Shown piece by piece: positions 36,739 through 45,523 of a DNA stretch of 64,000 bases (position 1 is the first letter of the stretch; each line of letters begins with the position of its first letter). Source of the stretch: Aeromonas lusitana (GTDB lineage: Bacteria; Pseudomonadota; Gammaproteobacteria; Enterobacterales; Aeromonadaceae); assembly GCF_002812985.1 (NCBI RefSeq), contig NZ_PGCP01000017.1, forward strand, positions 23,162 to 87,161. The letters run 5' to 3'. The notes under the pieces were generated by a model that made no database searches, was not told the origin of the DNA, and worked only from the letters and a program-made list of their open reading frames with translations. The position numbers were made by a program, and so were the translations under genes.

Positions 36739-38889
36739 TTATGAGATATGTCGGCGGCGCCAGGCCAGGGGCAAGAGGGCCAGCAGCAGGGCGCCCATGG
36801 CACCGCCACCGCCGTCCTTGCTCGGCTCCTGCAGCTTGAGATCGACGATGATGGGATCGTGATCCGAGGCGCTGAACGGATTGTCCGACTTTATCATGTC
36901 GCCGGTGAAGCCACGGCCGTACTCGAACAGGTTGCTCTCGTAGGAGTTGATGTGCCAGTCGGCGACGGCCACCACCTTCTTGGCCAGGGCCGGGTTGGCG
37001 AGGGCGTAGTCCAGGGTGCCGAGCTCGGCCTCATAGCTGTAGGAGATGGCCTTGGCTTGGTTGAACTTGACGTTCAGGTCCACCAGACCATAGCTCTTGC
37101 CCACTTCCTGGCCGAGCTGCTCATATGCCTGCTCGCCGATGAAGGTGTGGGAAGCTGAGCGGATCTTGCGATCGCTGCTGGCCGGCGCATAGTCGGTCAG
37201 CACCCGGATCGGGTCTTCCTTGGCGTAGGAGTTGAAGTCCCCCACCAGCAGCACCTGGCCCGGCAGCTTGTTCACCGCTTCCCCCAGTACCTTGGCGGCG
37301 CTGACCCGGAACTCGGTGCATTTGCCCTGCAGATCCGCAGGCTCTGTCTTGCCGTCTCCGTTCTCGTAACAGCCCGATCCCTTGGATTTCAAATGGTTGA
37401 CCACCAGGGTCAGGGGATCCTTGCTGCCTGCCACGGTGAAGCTCTGCACCAGGGAGTCGCGCTGACCGGCGGTCTTGGCGACGCCGCCGACGGTGTAACG
37501 CTGCTCCGGCAGCAGGATCACGCTGGCGTCCCCGCTCGGGGTCAGCTTGGCCGGGCGATAGAGCATGGCCACCATGATGGCGTCGCCACCGAAGAAGCGC
37601 TCCTGACCGAGCATGGCCTTGGGCAGGCTGACGAAGGCGTAGTGCTGGCTGGCATCTTTCTGCTGGGCGTTGAGGCTCTTGACCAGGTCGCTGATGGCGG
37701 AGTGGTCATCAAAGCCGTTGTTCTCCATCTCCATCAGGCCGAGCAGGTCTGCGTCCATCTCTGTGATGGCGTTGACTATCTTGGTGCGCTGCTGCTGGAA
37801 GTCCTCCAGGCTCTTGGCGCCGCGGTTGCAGCCCTTGGCACTGTCTGCATCTGCCTGATCGGCGCACAGCACGTTGAGGGCGCCGCCCACGCTGGAGTGG
37901 CTGGTGAAGTAGTTGAGCACGTTGAAGCTGCCGACCCGCAGATCCGTACCGGCGGTGCGGGCCGGGGCGCTCTGGCGATCGTGCTCATCGGTGCGTAGCA
38001 GATCGCCGACCGTGATGGCCTGCTCTTTTGGCACTATCAGCCGGTATTCGTTGTAGCTGTAGCCGACCAGCGCCTCCAGGTTGACCGGCGCATCGCCGAT
38101 GCGCAGATACCCCTGCTCCGGCTCCCAGGCGGGCAGCCAGGGCAGCTTGCCATCGGTGGCCTTGACGTCGGATTCGAGGAACACCCGGTTGTCCGCATTC
38201 GCCTCGGCCAATGCCTTGGCCTGGTCGCTGCCCGCCACGTGCAGCTGGGTCGGTTTCACCAGGGGCGCCAGGTGGGAGAGCACCAGGTTGTTGCGCTTGG
38301 CGGCATAGTCGAAGCTGAAGTTGCGGCTGATTTTCAGCTCACTGCCGGCATCGAGCCGTACCCGCATCCCCTCGTGGCGCTCCAGCGCCTGGGCCAGGGT
38401 CTCCCCCTCCAGCACCCGTAGCGGCACGGCGGCAGGCACAGTGCCCTGAGTCACGACCTGCAGACGGGGCGTGCCGCTGTCGAAGACGGGCTTGAGCTGG
38501 GTATGGTTGTAATACTCCTCGACCTTGGCCTCCAGACAGACTTCGGCCCCCGGCTTGATGCCTGGGTACTTGGTCGCGAAGTTCTTGTCATTCAGGAAGA
38601 CGAAGATGCCGTCCGAGCTCTGGGGATTGCCATCCCCCTGCAGATCCTGCAGGTAGAAGCCCTTGTTCACCCCCTCGCCGAGGGCGGAGACCACGGCCTT
38701 GACCGAGACACTCTGGGGGCTCTCGAACAGACCGTCCGGGACCAGGGGGCTCTTGTCGCCAGTGCCCTGAATGGCGGGGATGGGGGTGAGGGCGCTGTCG
38801 GCCGGGCAACTGAAGCCGGCAGCCTGGAGTGACGGGGACGCAAGCGCGAGCCCCACGGCCAGTGACAGCAGGGTAGGGGTACCTTTCAT
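36739..38889 (-). CDS. Secreted ExeM/NucH-type nuclease with GlyGly-CTERM anchor
   Basis: A 716-residue exported nuclease. MKGTPTLLSLAVGLALASPS begins the signal peptide. An N-terminal region with OB-fold character precedes the endonuclease/exonuclease/phosphatase domain: VGSFNVLNYF, LLGLMEMENNG, LVVNHLKSKGSGC, LLVGDFNSY and FSASDHDPIIVDL carry the metal and catalytic residues. The tail GGGGAMGALLLALLPLAW then RRRH is a GlyGly-CTERM signal, processed by rhombosortase after type II secretion. The close relative is Shewanella ExeM, which degrades extracellular DNA in biofilms. It is divergent from the chitinase gene. Confidence 0.93.
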   Translation of the reverse strand: MKGTPTLLSLAVGLALASPSLQAAGFSCPADSALTPIPAIQGTGDKSPLVPDGLFESPQSVSVKAVVSALGEGVNKGFYLQDLQGDGNPQSSDGIFVFLNDKNFATKYPGIKPGAEVCLEAKVEEYYNHTQLKPVFDSGTPRLQVVTQGTVPAAVPLRVLEGETLAQALERHEGMRVRLDAGSELKISRNFSFDYAAKRNNLVLSHLAPLVKPTQLHVAGSDQAKALAEANADNRVFLESDVKATDGKLPWLPAWEPEQGYLRIGDAPVNLEALVGYSYNEYRLIVPKEQAITVGDLLRTDEHDRQSAPARTAGTDLRVGSFNVLNYFTSHSSVGGALNVLCADQADADSAKGCNRGAKSLEDFQQQRTKIVNAITEMDADLLGLMEMENNGFDDHSAISDLVKSLNAQQKDASQHYAFVSLPKAMLGQERFFGGDAIMVAMLYRPAKLTPSGDASVILLPEQRYTVGGVAKTAGQRDSLVQSFTVAGSKDPLTLVVNHLKSKGSGCYENGDGKTEPADLQGKCTEFRVSAAKVLGEAVNKLPGQVLLVGDFNSYAKEDPIRVLTDYAPASSDRKIRSASHTFIGEQAYEQLGQEVGKSYGLVDLNVKFNQAKAISYSYEAELGTLDYALANPALAKKVVAVADWHINSYESNLFEYGRGFTGDMIKSDNPFSASDHDPIIVDLKLQEPSKDGGGGAMGALLLALLPLAWRRRHIS

Positions 38890-39134
38890 TGTGTTTCCTT
38901 TTTTATTTTTGCCAGTGTTTCCATAGCCTTGGTGCCTGAACCAAGGGCGCGCATTGTCACACTTCTGGCTGCTCATACCAGTGAACCAGCGCACATTATG
39001 GGGAAGCAAAAGAGGCTGTTTCTATTTTTATGACACAGCTAACGATATGAAATTAATGATAAAAATATCATTCCATCTAGACTGAAATTGTGTGAGCGCG
39101 GCGGCGTTTACATATTTCTCTTTGAGAATGAAGA
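38890..39134. other. Upstream part of the nuclease/chitinase divergent intergenic region
   Basis: Partly AT-rich sequence likely to hold the nuclease promoter. No ORF or known element was recognised. The remaining part up to 39379 holds the chitinase promoter and riboswitch. Confidence 0.4.
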
Positions 39135-39163
39135 TTGAGAGTTGCTGACTTGCTTCCTATACT
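39135..39163 (+). promoter_or_regulatory. Sigma-70 promoter of the riboswitch-chitinase transcript
   Basis: TTGAGA, 17-base spacer, TATACT. The predicted start near 39170 lies a few bases before the riboswitch. Confidence 0.75.
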
Positions 39164-39177
39164 CGGGCTGTTCCTCA

Positions 39178-39270
39178 CGGAACCCAGGTAAAGGGCAAAC
39201 CGGCAGTGATGCCGGGACGCAAAGCCTCCGCTCTGTCAGCGATGACAGAGAGCGGGGCTCCCCAGGGTGA
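39178..39270 (+). promoter_or_regulatory. Class I cyclic di-GMP riboswitch (GEMM-I) in the chitinase leader
   Basis: The sequence follows the GEMM-I consensus in order. AAAGGGCAAACC is followed by hairpin CCGGCA-GTGA-TGCCGG with a GNRA tetraloop, then GGGACGCAAAGCCTCCG. A second hairpin CTCTGTCA-GCGA-TGACAGAG leads to AGCGGGGCTCCCC. ACCC (39182) and GGGT (39265) can close the P1 stem. The chitinase ATG is about 110 bases downstream. This class binds cyclic di-GMP and in Vibrio controls genes including the chitin-binding GbpA. Confidence 0.92.
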
Positions 39271-39379
39271 CATGAGGGTATGTGGCCCCGTCCATGGCCT
39301 GTTGTCGACCCGATTTCGCCTGTTGCTGTTGTGCTTTGCCCGGTCATTAAAAGCCAAGACCAACAAGGAAGATAACAAG

Positions 39380-42300
39380 ATGCAACAGATCCTCAGGCCC
39401 AGCAGGCTCGCCATGCTGGTTGCCCTCGCGGCCGTGCCCGCCTGGGCGCAGGCCGCCTATCCCGCCTATCAGGCCGGTACCGCCTACAAGGCTGGCGATG
39501 TCGTCAGCAACGCAGGCTCCCTCTATGAGTGCAAGGAATTCCCCTACTCCGGCTGGTGTGGGGCCTCGGCCTATCACTATGCCCCCGGGGTGGGAACCGT
39601 CTGGACCGATGCCTGGAAACCGTTCACCGATGGCAGCACGACGCCGGGCATGACGCTGGCCATCGGCTCGCCCGCCGCTGGTAGCGCTTTCAACGAAGGC
39701 GCCCCGGTCGCCCTGGCGGTGACTCTTGGCGGCAACAGCAGCGCCCTGGTCAAGGTCGAGTACCTGATCGATGGCACCCAAGTCGCGGTGAGCAGCGCGG
39801 CCCCCTGGTCGGCGAGCTGGACCGCGAGTGGTGTCGGTGCCCATCAGCTGAAATCCCGCGCCCTGGACAAGGATGGCAAGGTACTCGGCGAGGCTAGTGC
39901 CAGCTTCAACGTCAGCGCCGTGGTGGCGCCAGAGGCACCCAAGGTGAGCATCGCCAGCCCGGCCGCCGGTGCCAAGGTGACCCTGGGTCGCAGCACGGCG
40001 GTGAGCGGCAATGTCACCGACGCCAACAACGACGTGGCCAAGGTCGAGCTGTTCGTGAATGGCCAGAAGGTGGGCGAAGACACCAGCGCCCCCTGGCAGG
40101 TGAACTGGACGCCGCAAAACAAGGGGGTTGCCGGTCTCAAACTGGTGGCCACCGACAAGGCCAATCTGGTCGGCGAATCTACTCAGGTGGATGTGCAGGT
40201 GGAAGAGGCGGCCCTGCCGCCCACCGGTGGCAACCTCTCCTGCGACATTCGCCAGGTTTATCGCGCCGATGGCAGCGAGTGCATGGGGGATGACCACGCC
40301 CGCCGCGTCATCGGCTACTTCACCTCCTGGCGTACCGGCAAGAACGGCTTGCCCGCCTACCTGGTGAACGACATTCCCTGGGACAAGATCACCCACATCA
40401 ACTACGCCTTCGCCGGGGTCGATGAGCAGAGCCACCTGATCAAGGTGGACGATGCCGCCACCAAGATGACCTGGAGCGGGGTGCCGGGCGCCGAGATGGA
40501 TCCCGAGTTCGCCTATCAGGGTCACTTCAACCTGCTCTCCAAGTACAAGAAGCAGTATCCGGACGTGAAGACCCTTATCTCCGTTGGGGGCTGGGCCGAT
40601 ACCCGTGGCTTCTACACCGCCACCACCAAGGGGGACTGCTCGGTGAACACCGCCGGCATCAACGCCTTTGCCGATTCGGCGGTGAGCTTCATCCGCCAGT
40701 ACGGCTTTGACGGGGTGGACGTGGATTATGAATACCCCACCTCCATGAAGGATGCGGGCAATCCCAACGACTTCCCGCTCTCCAACCAGTGCCGGGCCAA
40801 GCTGTTTGCCAACTATGAAGTGCTGATGAAGACCCTGCGCACGCGGCTCGACAATGCCGGCACCGAGGATGGTCGCAAATACATGCTGACCATCGCCTCG
40901 CCGGCGTCTGCCTATCTGCTGCGCGGCATGGAGAACTTCCAGGTCACCCAGTATCTGGATTACGTCAACCTGATGACCTATGACTTCCACGGTGCCTGGA
41001 ACAACTTCGTGGCCCACAACGCCGCCCTGTTCGACAACAAGGCGGATCCTGAGCTGGCCCAGTGGGGTGTCTACAGCCAGGCCCAGTACGGCGCCATCGG
41101 CTACCTGAACTCGGCCTGGGCGGCCCACTACTTCCGTGGCGCCCTGGCGGCCGGCAAGATCAACATAGGTGTGCCCTATTACACCCGTGGCTGGCAAGGG
41201 GTGACCGGCGGGACTCATGGTCTCAACGGCAAGGCAGCCCTGCCGAGCCAGAGCAACTGCCAGCCGGGCACCGGTGGCAGCACCATCCCCTGCGGTAACG
41301 GGGCGGTCGGCATCGACAACATCTGGCACGATCTGGACAAGAACGGCAAGGAAGTCGGCGCCGGTGCCGTGCCCATGTGGCACGCCAAGAACCTGGAGCA
41401 CGCGGCCAGCCTCGGCATCACTACCCTGCCGAGCTATGGTACCGCCTGGGGCCTGGATCCCAACGATCCGGCTGACGTGATCCAGGGTCAGTACGTGCGT
41501 TACTACGATGACAAGGCGCAGGCGCCTTGGCTGTGGAACGAGCAGAAGAAGGTGTTCCTCTCCACCGAAGATGAAGAGTCCATGGGCAAGAAGCTGGACT
41601 ACATCATCAAGCGGGGTCTGGGGGGCGTCATGTTCTGGGAGATGGCAGGGGACTATGCATTCGATCCGGCCAAGAACGAGTATGTGATGGGCAGCACGCT
41701 CACCAGCCTGGCGTATGAGAAGTTCAGCAAGGCGAGCAAGGCGAACCTGAAGCAGAACGATCTGCCGGCGCCGGCGGCCCAGCTCGACATCGGCGTGAGC
41801 CTGACCGGCTTCAAGGAAGGGGATTCGAACTACCCGATCAACCCGACCCTGAAACTCACCAACAAGTCGACCCAGACCATTCCGGGCGGCACTCGCATCG
41901 AGTTCCTGGTGCCCACTTCCACCTCTGACACCATCACGGATCAGAGTGGCATGGGGCTGAAGGTGGTCGAGAGCGGTGGCAACCAGAACTCCGACGGCAT
42001 CGCCAATGAGAAGGACTTCCACAAGGTGGCCATGACGCTGCCGACCTGGAAGGCCTGGGCGCCGGGCTCTGACGTCGAAGTGGCCATGACCTACTACCTG
42101 CCGGCGGCGGGTGTACCGAGCGGCGTGCGCCTGATTGTCGGTACTCAGACCATTGGTCTGAAGGCTGACTTCCCGGCCCTGGCCGAGGCGGTCGTGGGCA
42201 CGGGCGGCGGTGATGGCGGTACCGGTGGCACGACCTGCAGCAGCCAGAGCGTCAACCCGGCGAGCTATCCGGCCTATCCGAGCTGGCCGCAGGGGGATCA

Positions 42301-42415
42301 CGCCAATGCCAACGATCGCGTGACCAATGGCAAGGCGGTGTGGCAGGCAAACTGGTGGACCAGCTCCGAGCCCAAGGCGGGCGACGGCAGCTGGAAGCTG
42401 GTGTGCAACTACTGA
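39380..42415 (+). CDS. Secreted multidomain chitinase, GH18
   Basis: 1011 residues starting MQQILRPSRLAMLVALAAVP, a signal peptide ending near AQAAYP. A CBM5/12 chitin-binding module (YQAGTAYKAGDVVSNAGSLY) is followed by two Ig-like modules (about 90-280). The GH18 domain has FDGVDVDYEYP at about residue 443, whose final Glu is the proton donor, and YVNLMTYDFHGAWN. A spacer and a second CBM5/12-like module (WPQGDHANANDRVTNGKAVW) end the protein. ATG 39380 follows AAGGAAGATAACAAG. Under cyclic di-GMP riboswitch control by position. Confidence 0.96.
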   Translation: MQQILRPSRLAMLVALAAVPAWAQAAYPAYQAGTAYKAGDVVSNAGSLYECKEFPYSGWCGASAYHYAPGVGTVWTDAWKPFTDGSTTPGMTLAIGSPAAGSAFNEGAPVALAVTLGGNSSALVKVEYLIDGTQVAVSSAAPWSASWTASGVGAHQLKSRALDKDGKVLGEASASFNVSAVVAPEAPKVSIASPAAGAKVTLGRSTAVSGNVTDANNDVAKVELFVNGQKVGEDTSAPWQVNWTPQNKGVAGLKLVATDKANLVGESTQVDVQVEEAALPPTGGNLSCDIRQVYRADGSECMGDDHARRVIGYFTSWRTGKNGLPAYLVNDIPWDKITHINYAFAGVDEQSHLIKVDDAATKMTWSGVPGAEMDPEFAYQGHFNLLSKYKKQYPDVKTLISVGGWADTRGFYTATTKGDCSVNTAGINAFADSAVSFIRQYGFDGVDVDYEYPTSMKDAGNPNDFPLSNQCRAKLFANYEVLMKTLRTRLDNAGTEDGRKYMLTIASPASAYLLRGMENFQVTQYLDYVNLMTYDFHGAWNNFVAHNAALFDNKADPELAQWGVYSQAQYGAIGYLNSAWAAHYFRGALAAGKINIGVPYYTRGWQGVTGGTHGLNGKAALPSQSNCQPGTGGSTIPCGNGAVGIDNIWHDLDKNGKEVGAGAVPMWHAKNLEHAASLGITTLPSYGTAWGLDPNDPADVIQGQYVRYYDDKAQAPWLWNEQKKVFLSTEDEESMGKKLDYIIKRGLGGVMFWEMAGDYAFDPAKNEYVMGSTLTSLAYEKFSKASKANLKQNDLPAPAAQLDIGVSLTGFKEGDSNYPINPTLKLTNKSTQTIPGGTRIEFLVPTSTSDTITDQSGMGLKVVESGGNQNSDGIANEKDFHKVAMTLPTWKAWAPGSDVEVAMTYYLPAAGVPSGVRLIVGTQTIGLKADFPALAEAVVGTGGGDGGTGGTTCSSQSVNPASYPAYPSWPQGDHANANDRVTNGKAVWQANWWTSSEPKAGDGSWKLVCNY

Positions 42416-42455
42416 TATGACGAAGCGGCATCTTTCTGATGCCCTGTAGAGACGA

Positions 42456-42486
42456 CAAATCCGGAGCCTGGCTCCGGATTTTTTTA
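42456..42486 (+). terminator. Terminator after the chitinase gene
   Basis: AATCCGGAGCC / GGCTCCGGATT around T, followed by TTTTTT. Confidence 0.9.
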
Positions 42487-42512
42487 TGGGGAGCTCGCGT
42501 GATAAACGGCCA

Positions 42513-42540
42513 TAAAAAAGACCGCTCCGAGGAGCGGCCA
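42513..42540 (-). terminator. Terminator of the TonB2 operon
   Basis: GACCGCTCC / GGAGCGGCC around GA. AAAAAAG on the left gives the minus-strand T run. Confidence 0.85.
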
Positions 42541-42617
42541 ATGTGCCACCAAGGCAACTGGTGGGGCAAGGCCCCGTGTGTCGTGGAGGCAGGGCAGGGG
42601 ATCTCCCTGCTGGGCCG

Positions 42618-43853
42618 TCACTGGGTGACGGCGCCACCTTGTTGTTCCTTCAAGAAGTTGATCCAGGGGGAGGCGCGGCCACTGACGTTGCCGTTTTGAG
42701 CCGCCTGACTGAAGGCGGAGAGGGCCTCCTTCGGTTTCTGCTGCTCGAAATAGGCCACCCCGGTCAGGAACTTCAGATCGGCGCGCTGTTCACCGTTGGC
42801 ATTGGCCGCGGGTTTGGCGGCCAGCGCCACCAGATCCTGATAGCGTTTGCTCTGGATCATCATGCGCGCCATCTTGAGCTGCAGCTCGGCATCCGGGGCC
42901 AGCTTGTAGGACCTGGCCAGGGTATCGATGGCCGGATCCAGCTCCTTGGCCTGATGCCAGTAGTTGGCCAGGGTCTTGTAGTTGGCCGCGTTGCTCTCTA
43001 TGGTTCCCTCCTTCATGGATTTCTCCATCACCCGGGCGGCGCGATGGGGAATGCCGGCGAAGGCCAAATAGTTGGCCAGACGCTGCAGCTCGTTGGCCTC
43101 GGTCAGCATGCCGAGGTTATAAGCGCCCTCCAGCGCCGCCAGTGCCTTGGCGTCGTTGCCCGCCTGCATGTGCATGGCGGAGAGCTGGGTCCAGTACTTC
43201 TTCTTCTCCGGGTACTTGTCGATGAGGGCGGTCAGCACCTCAGTCGCCGGCTTGTACTGTTTCAGCTCGTAGTGCGCCGCCATCTTGAGCAGGTACCAGG
43301 ACTCGGGCGCCTTGCCCCCCGACAGCTTGATGGCCTGATCCACCGCCGGTATGGCTTCCTTGTACTGCTTGAGCTGCACATGGGCGTTGGCCAGGGTGAT
43401 GTAGGCGTGGGGAGTGGGCTTCTCGTCCTTGCCAAGGCTCGCGAACCACTGGTTCATGGTGCTGATGGAGGCCTTGAAGTTGCCCTCCGCCATGTAGAGC
43501 TGGGCCAGGTTGTAGCGCACCTGCTGGGCCACCGGTTGCGGCAGGCCGCCGGTGGCGATGGCATCGGCGAAGTACTTGGTCGCCTGGCTGTATTTCTCCT
43601 GCTGGGCGGCGGCGAAGCCCAGGGTCTGCAGTATCACCCCCTTGTCATAGACTCGCTCGCCGACGCCGGACAGCGCCTCCTGCAGCTTGGCATTCGCCTC
43701 GCCGTATTTCTTCTCTGTGATCAACGCCTGGGCCTTGTTGACCGCGCGGTAGGCGCGATCGGACAGGGCGGGTTGCTCGGCGGCCCAACTGGCGGTGCTA
43801 AGCAGCACCGCCATGGCGACCGGGGCGAGGATCAGGGTACGTAACTTATTCAT
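42618..43853 (-). CDS. TPR-repeat periplasmic protein of the TonB2 energy-transduction system
   Basis: 411 residues with a signal peptide (MNKLRTLILAPVAMAVLLST to ASWAAEQ), followed by many degenerate helical TPR units, for example AQALITEKKYGEANAKLQEA and TLANAHVQLKQYKEAIPAVD. It is the last gene of a DUF3450-TtpC-ExbB-ExbD-TonB-TPR series, an order seen in Vibrio and Shewanella. The partner TPR protein there is thought to support the receptor-TonB interaction in the periplasm. ATG 43853 sits 11 bases after tonB. The longer frame lacks a signal peptide. Confidence 0.88.
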   Translation of the reverse strand: MNKLRTLILAPVAMAVLLSTASWAAEQPALSDRAYRAVNKAQALITEKKYGEANAKLQEALSGVGERVYDKGVILQTLGFAAAQQEKYSQATKYFADAIATGGLPQPVAQQVRYNLAQLYMAEGNFKASISTMNQWFASLGKDEKPTPHAYITLANAHVQLKQYKEAIPAVDQAIKLSGGKAPESWYLLKMAAHYELKQYKPATEVLTALIDKYPEKKKYWTQLSAMHMQAGNDAKALAALEGAYNLGMLTEANELQRLANYLAFAGIPHRAARVMEKSMKEGTIESNAANYKTLANYWHQAKELDPAIDTLARSYKLAPDAELQLKMARMMIQSKRYQDLVALAAKPAANANGEQRADLKFLTGVAYFEQQKPKEALSAFSQAAQNGNVSGRASPWINFLKEQQGGAVTQ

Positions 43854-43864
43854 CGCCACCTTCC

Positions 43865-44500
43865 TTAGTTGACCGCAAACTCGATCTCTTGCTGCATGCG
43901 GGATGCTTGCGGCTTGCCATCGACCATGGCCGGTTTGAACGTCCATTTGGCGATGGTCTTGCGCGCCTCCTTGCCGAGGTCATAGCTGCGCGGATCCTCT
44001 TTCACGATCCGCACGTTGCTGACGGTGCCGCGCTCGGTGACGGTGAACTCCACCACCACCTTGCCGCTCGCCAGGCCCGCCAGGGCTGCCTTGCGGGGCA
44101 TCATGGGTTCGAAGGTCGCCATGGGAATGGCGCCGTTGTTGCCCCCCATGCCGCCACCGCCGCCACCCGTGCTGTAGGCACCGAGGGCGTTGCCACCGCC
44201 GATGTTGACCGGGATGTCGAGTTTGGGCATGTCCATGGACGAGCTCTCCATCTGCGGCCTGTCCGTGCTGGCCACTTCCATCTCCGGAGGGGGAGGCGGC
44301 CGGTTCGGGGGAGGCGGCTTGGGCAGCTCGCGTTGTTTCTCTTGCAGGGTCTCCTGGGGTTTGAGGCGAATGAAGTCCGTCATGGTGACGTCTTCCCTCT
44401 CCGTCAACTCCCGGTGATCCGGCGTGATGAGTTTGTTCATTCCCAGAAACAGGAAGAACACCACCACACAGGAGACCGTTATCGCTATCAGGTATCTCAT
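43865..44500 (-). CDS. tonB: TonB family energy transducer
   Basis: 211 residues. MRYLIAITVSCVVVFFLFLG is the N-terminal inner-membrane anchor, followed by a proline-rich spacer (LPKPPPPNRPPPPPEMEV) and a glycine patch (STGGGGGGMGGNN). The C-terminal TonB fold reads KVVVEFTVTERGTVSNVRIV and IAKWTFKPAMVDGK, which contacts receptor TonB boxes. It is shorter than E. coli TonB, as in TonB2-type proteins. It is preceded by exbB/exbD on the same strand. ATG 44500 opens the anchor; the longer frame overlaps exbD. Confidence 0.95.
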   Translation of the reverse strand: MRYLIAITVSCVVVFFLFLGMNKLITPDHRELTEREDVTMTDFIRLKPQETLQEKQRELPKPPPPNRPPPPPEMEVASTDRPQMESSSMDMPKLDIPVNIGGGNALGAYSTGGGGGGMGGNNGAIPMATFEPMMPRKAALAGLASGKVVVEFTVTERGTVSNVRIVKEDPRSYDLGKEARKTIAKWTFKPAMVDGKPQASRMQQEIEFAVN

Positions 44501-44516
44501 GGTGCTCGCTCCGGCA

Positions 44517-44924
44517 TCAGCTGCTCTTGCTCGCCGCGATGGAGATGTTCTGGACACCGGCCATGCGGATCTGATCCATGACCTGGACCACCAGACCCGA
44601 GCGGGATTCGGTATCGGCCTGGATCACCACGGCACTCTCCGGGTTCTCCGCCCGCAGCCGCTCGATGTTGGCGCGCACGGCGCCCACTTCGACGGACCGC
44701 TTGTCGACCCAGACCTGACCATTCTCGCGAACCGCGACCATGATGTTCCCCTTCTTCACCGTCTCCGCCGTGCTGGCGCTCGGACGGTTGATCTCCACCC
44801 CGGACTCCTTGACGAACGAGGTGGTGACGATGAAGAAGATCAGCATGATGAACACTATGTCCAGCATGGGGGTCAAATCGATGGCCGCCTCTTCGGCACC
44901 GCTGTCGCTGTGACGTTTTCTCAT
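44517..44924 (-). CDS. exbD: Biopolymer transport protein ExbD
   Basis: 135 residues. AIDLTPMLDIVFIMLIFFIV is the single membrane helix with the essential aspartate (LDIVF) that couples proton flow to TonB. The periplasmic part (NRPSASTAETVKKGNIMVAV) follows. It sits between exbB and tonB, 16 bp from tonB. Confidence 0.97.
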   Translation of the reverse strand: MRKRHSDSGAEEAAIDLTPMLDIVFIMLIFFIVTTSFVKESGVEINRPSASTAETVKKGNIMVAVRENGQVWVDKRSVEVGAVRANIERLRAENPESAVVIQADTESRSGLVVQVMDQIRMAGVQNISIAASKSS

Positions 44925-44985
44925 GGCAAAAACTCCTTGCTTAACTGGTGGCCAGGCGGCGTGCGCCTGGCCCGTGCATCCTGCA

Positions 44986-45513
44986 TTAACCGTGTTTCAG
45001 GTTGTCTTCCAGCTTCTCGACCGCCAGCTTGGCTTTGTGGTCGAGCTGGTTGACAAAAAACAGGCCGGAAAGGGCGGCAATCATGCCCGCCATGGTCGGT
45101 ACCGTCGCCTTGGAGATGCCCGAGGCCATCGCCCTTGGGGAGCCGGTGCCCGTGATGGCCAGGGTGTCAAACACCTGCACCATGCCCACCACGGTACCGA
45201 GCAGCCCCATCAGCGGGCAGAGGGCGATCAGCACCTTGATGACCGGCATTCCCTTGTCCACCGCCATGGCAACCCTTGAGACCAGCTCGCGCCGGATCTG
45301 CTTGGCCGACCAGGAGAGGTGATCGCTGCGGGCCAGCCAGGCGGCCTTGGTCTGCTTCACCTGCCTGGGGTAGACAGTCATGAAGTAGAACCAGCGCTCC
45401 AGCAACAGGGCCCACATCATCAGGGTCAGGAAGAACAGGGCGACCAGTACATCGCCCCCCAATCCCAGAAACCGGCGGACCGACTCGACTTCTTCAATCA
45501 ACCAGAACCACAT
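44986..45513 (-). CDS. exbB: ExbB-type proton channel protein
   Basis: 175 residues opening MWFWLIEEVESVRRFLGLGG, with three hydrophobic segments. CPLMGLLGTVVGMVQVFDTL and SGISKATVPTMAGMIAALSG are the MotA/TolQ/ExbB core. It should form the pentameric proton channel with ExbD. It is the shorter of two ExbB-like proteins in this operon. Confidence 0.96.
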   Translation of the reverse strand: MWFWLIEEVESVRRFLGLGGDVLVALFFLTLMMWALLLERWFYFMTVYPRQVKQTKAAWLARSDHLSWSAKQIRRELVSRVAMAVDKGMPVIKVLIALCPLMGLLGTVVGMVQVFDTLAITGTGSPRAMASGISKATVPTMAGMIAALSGLFFVNQLDHKAKLAVEKLEDNLKHG

Positions 45514-45523
45514 GGGTGACTCC

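Noticed and set aside
39347..42637. 1096-codon frame antisense to the chitinase
   Set aside because: It mirrors the chitinase codons; the chitinase has catalytic motifs, signal peptide and riboswitch, the antisense frame none.
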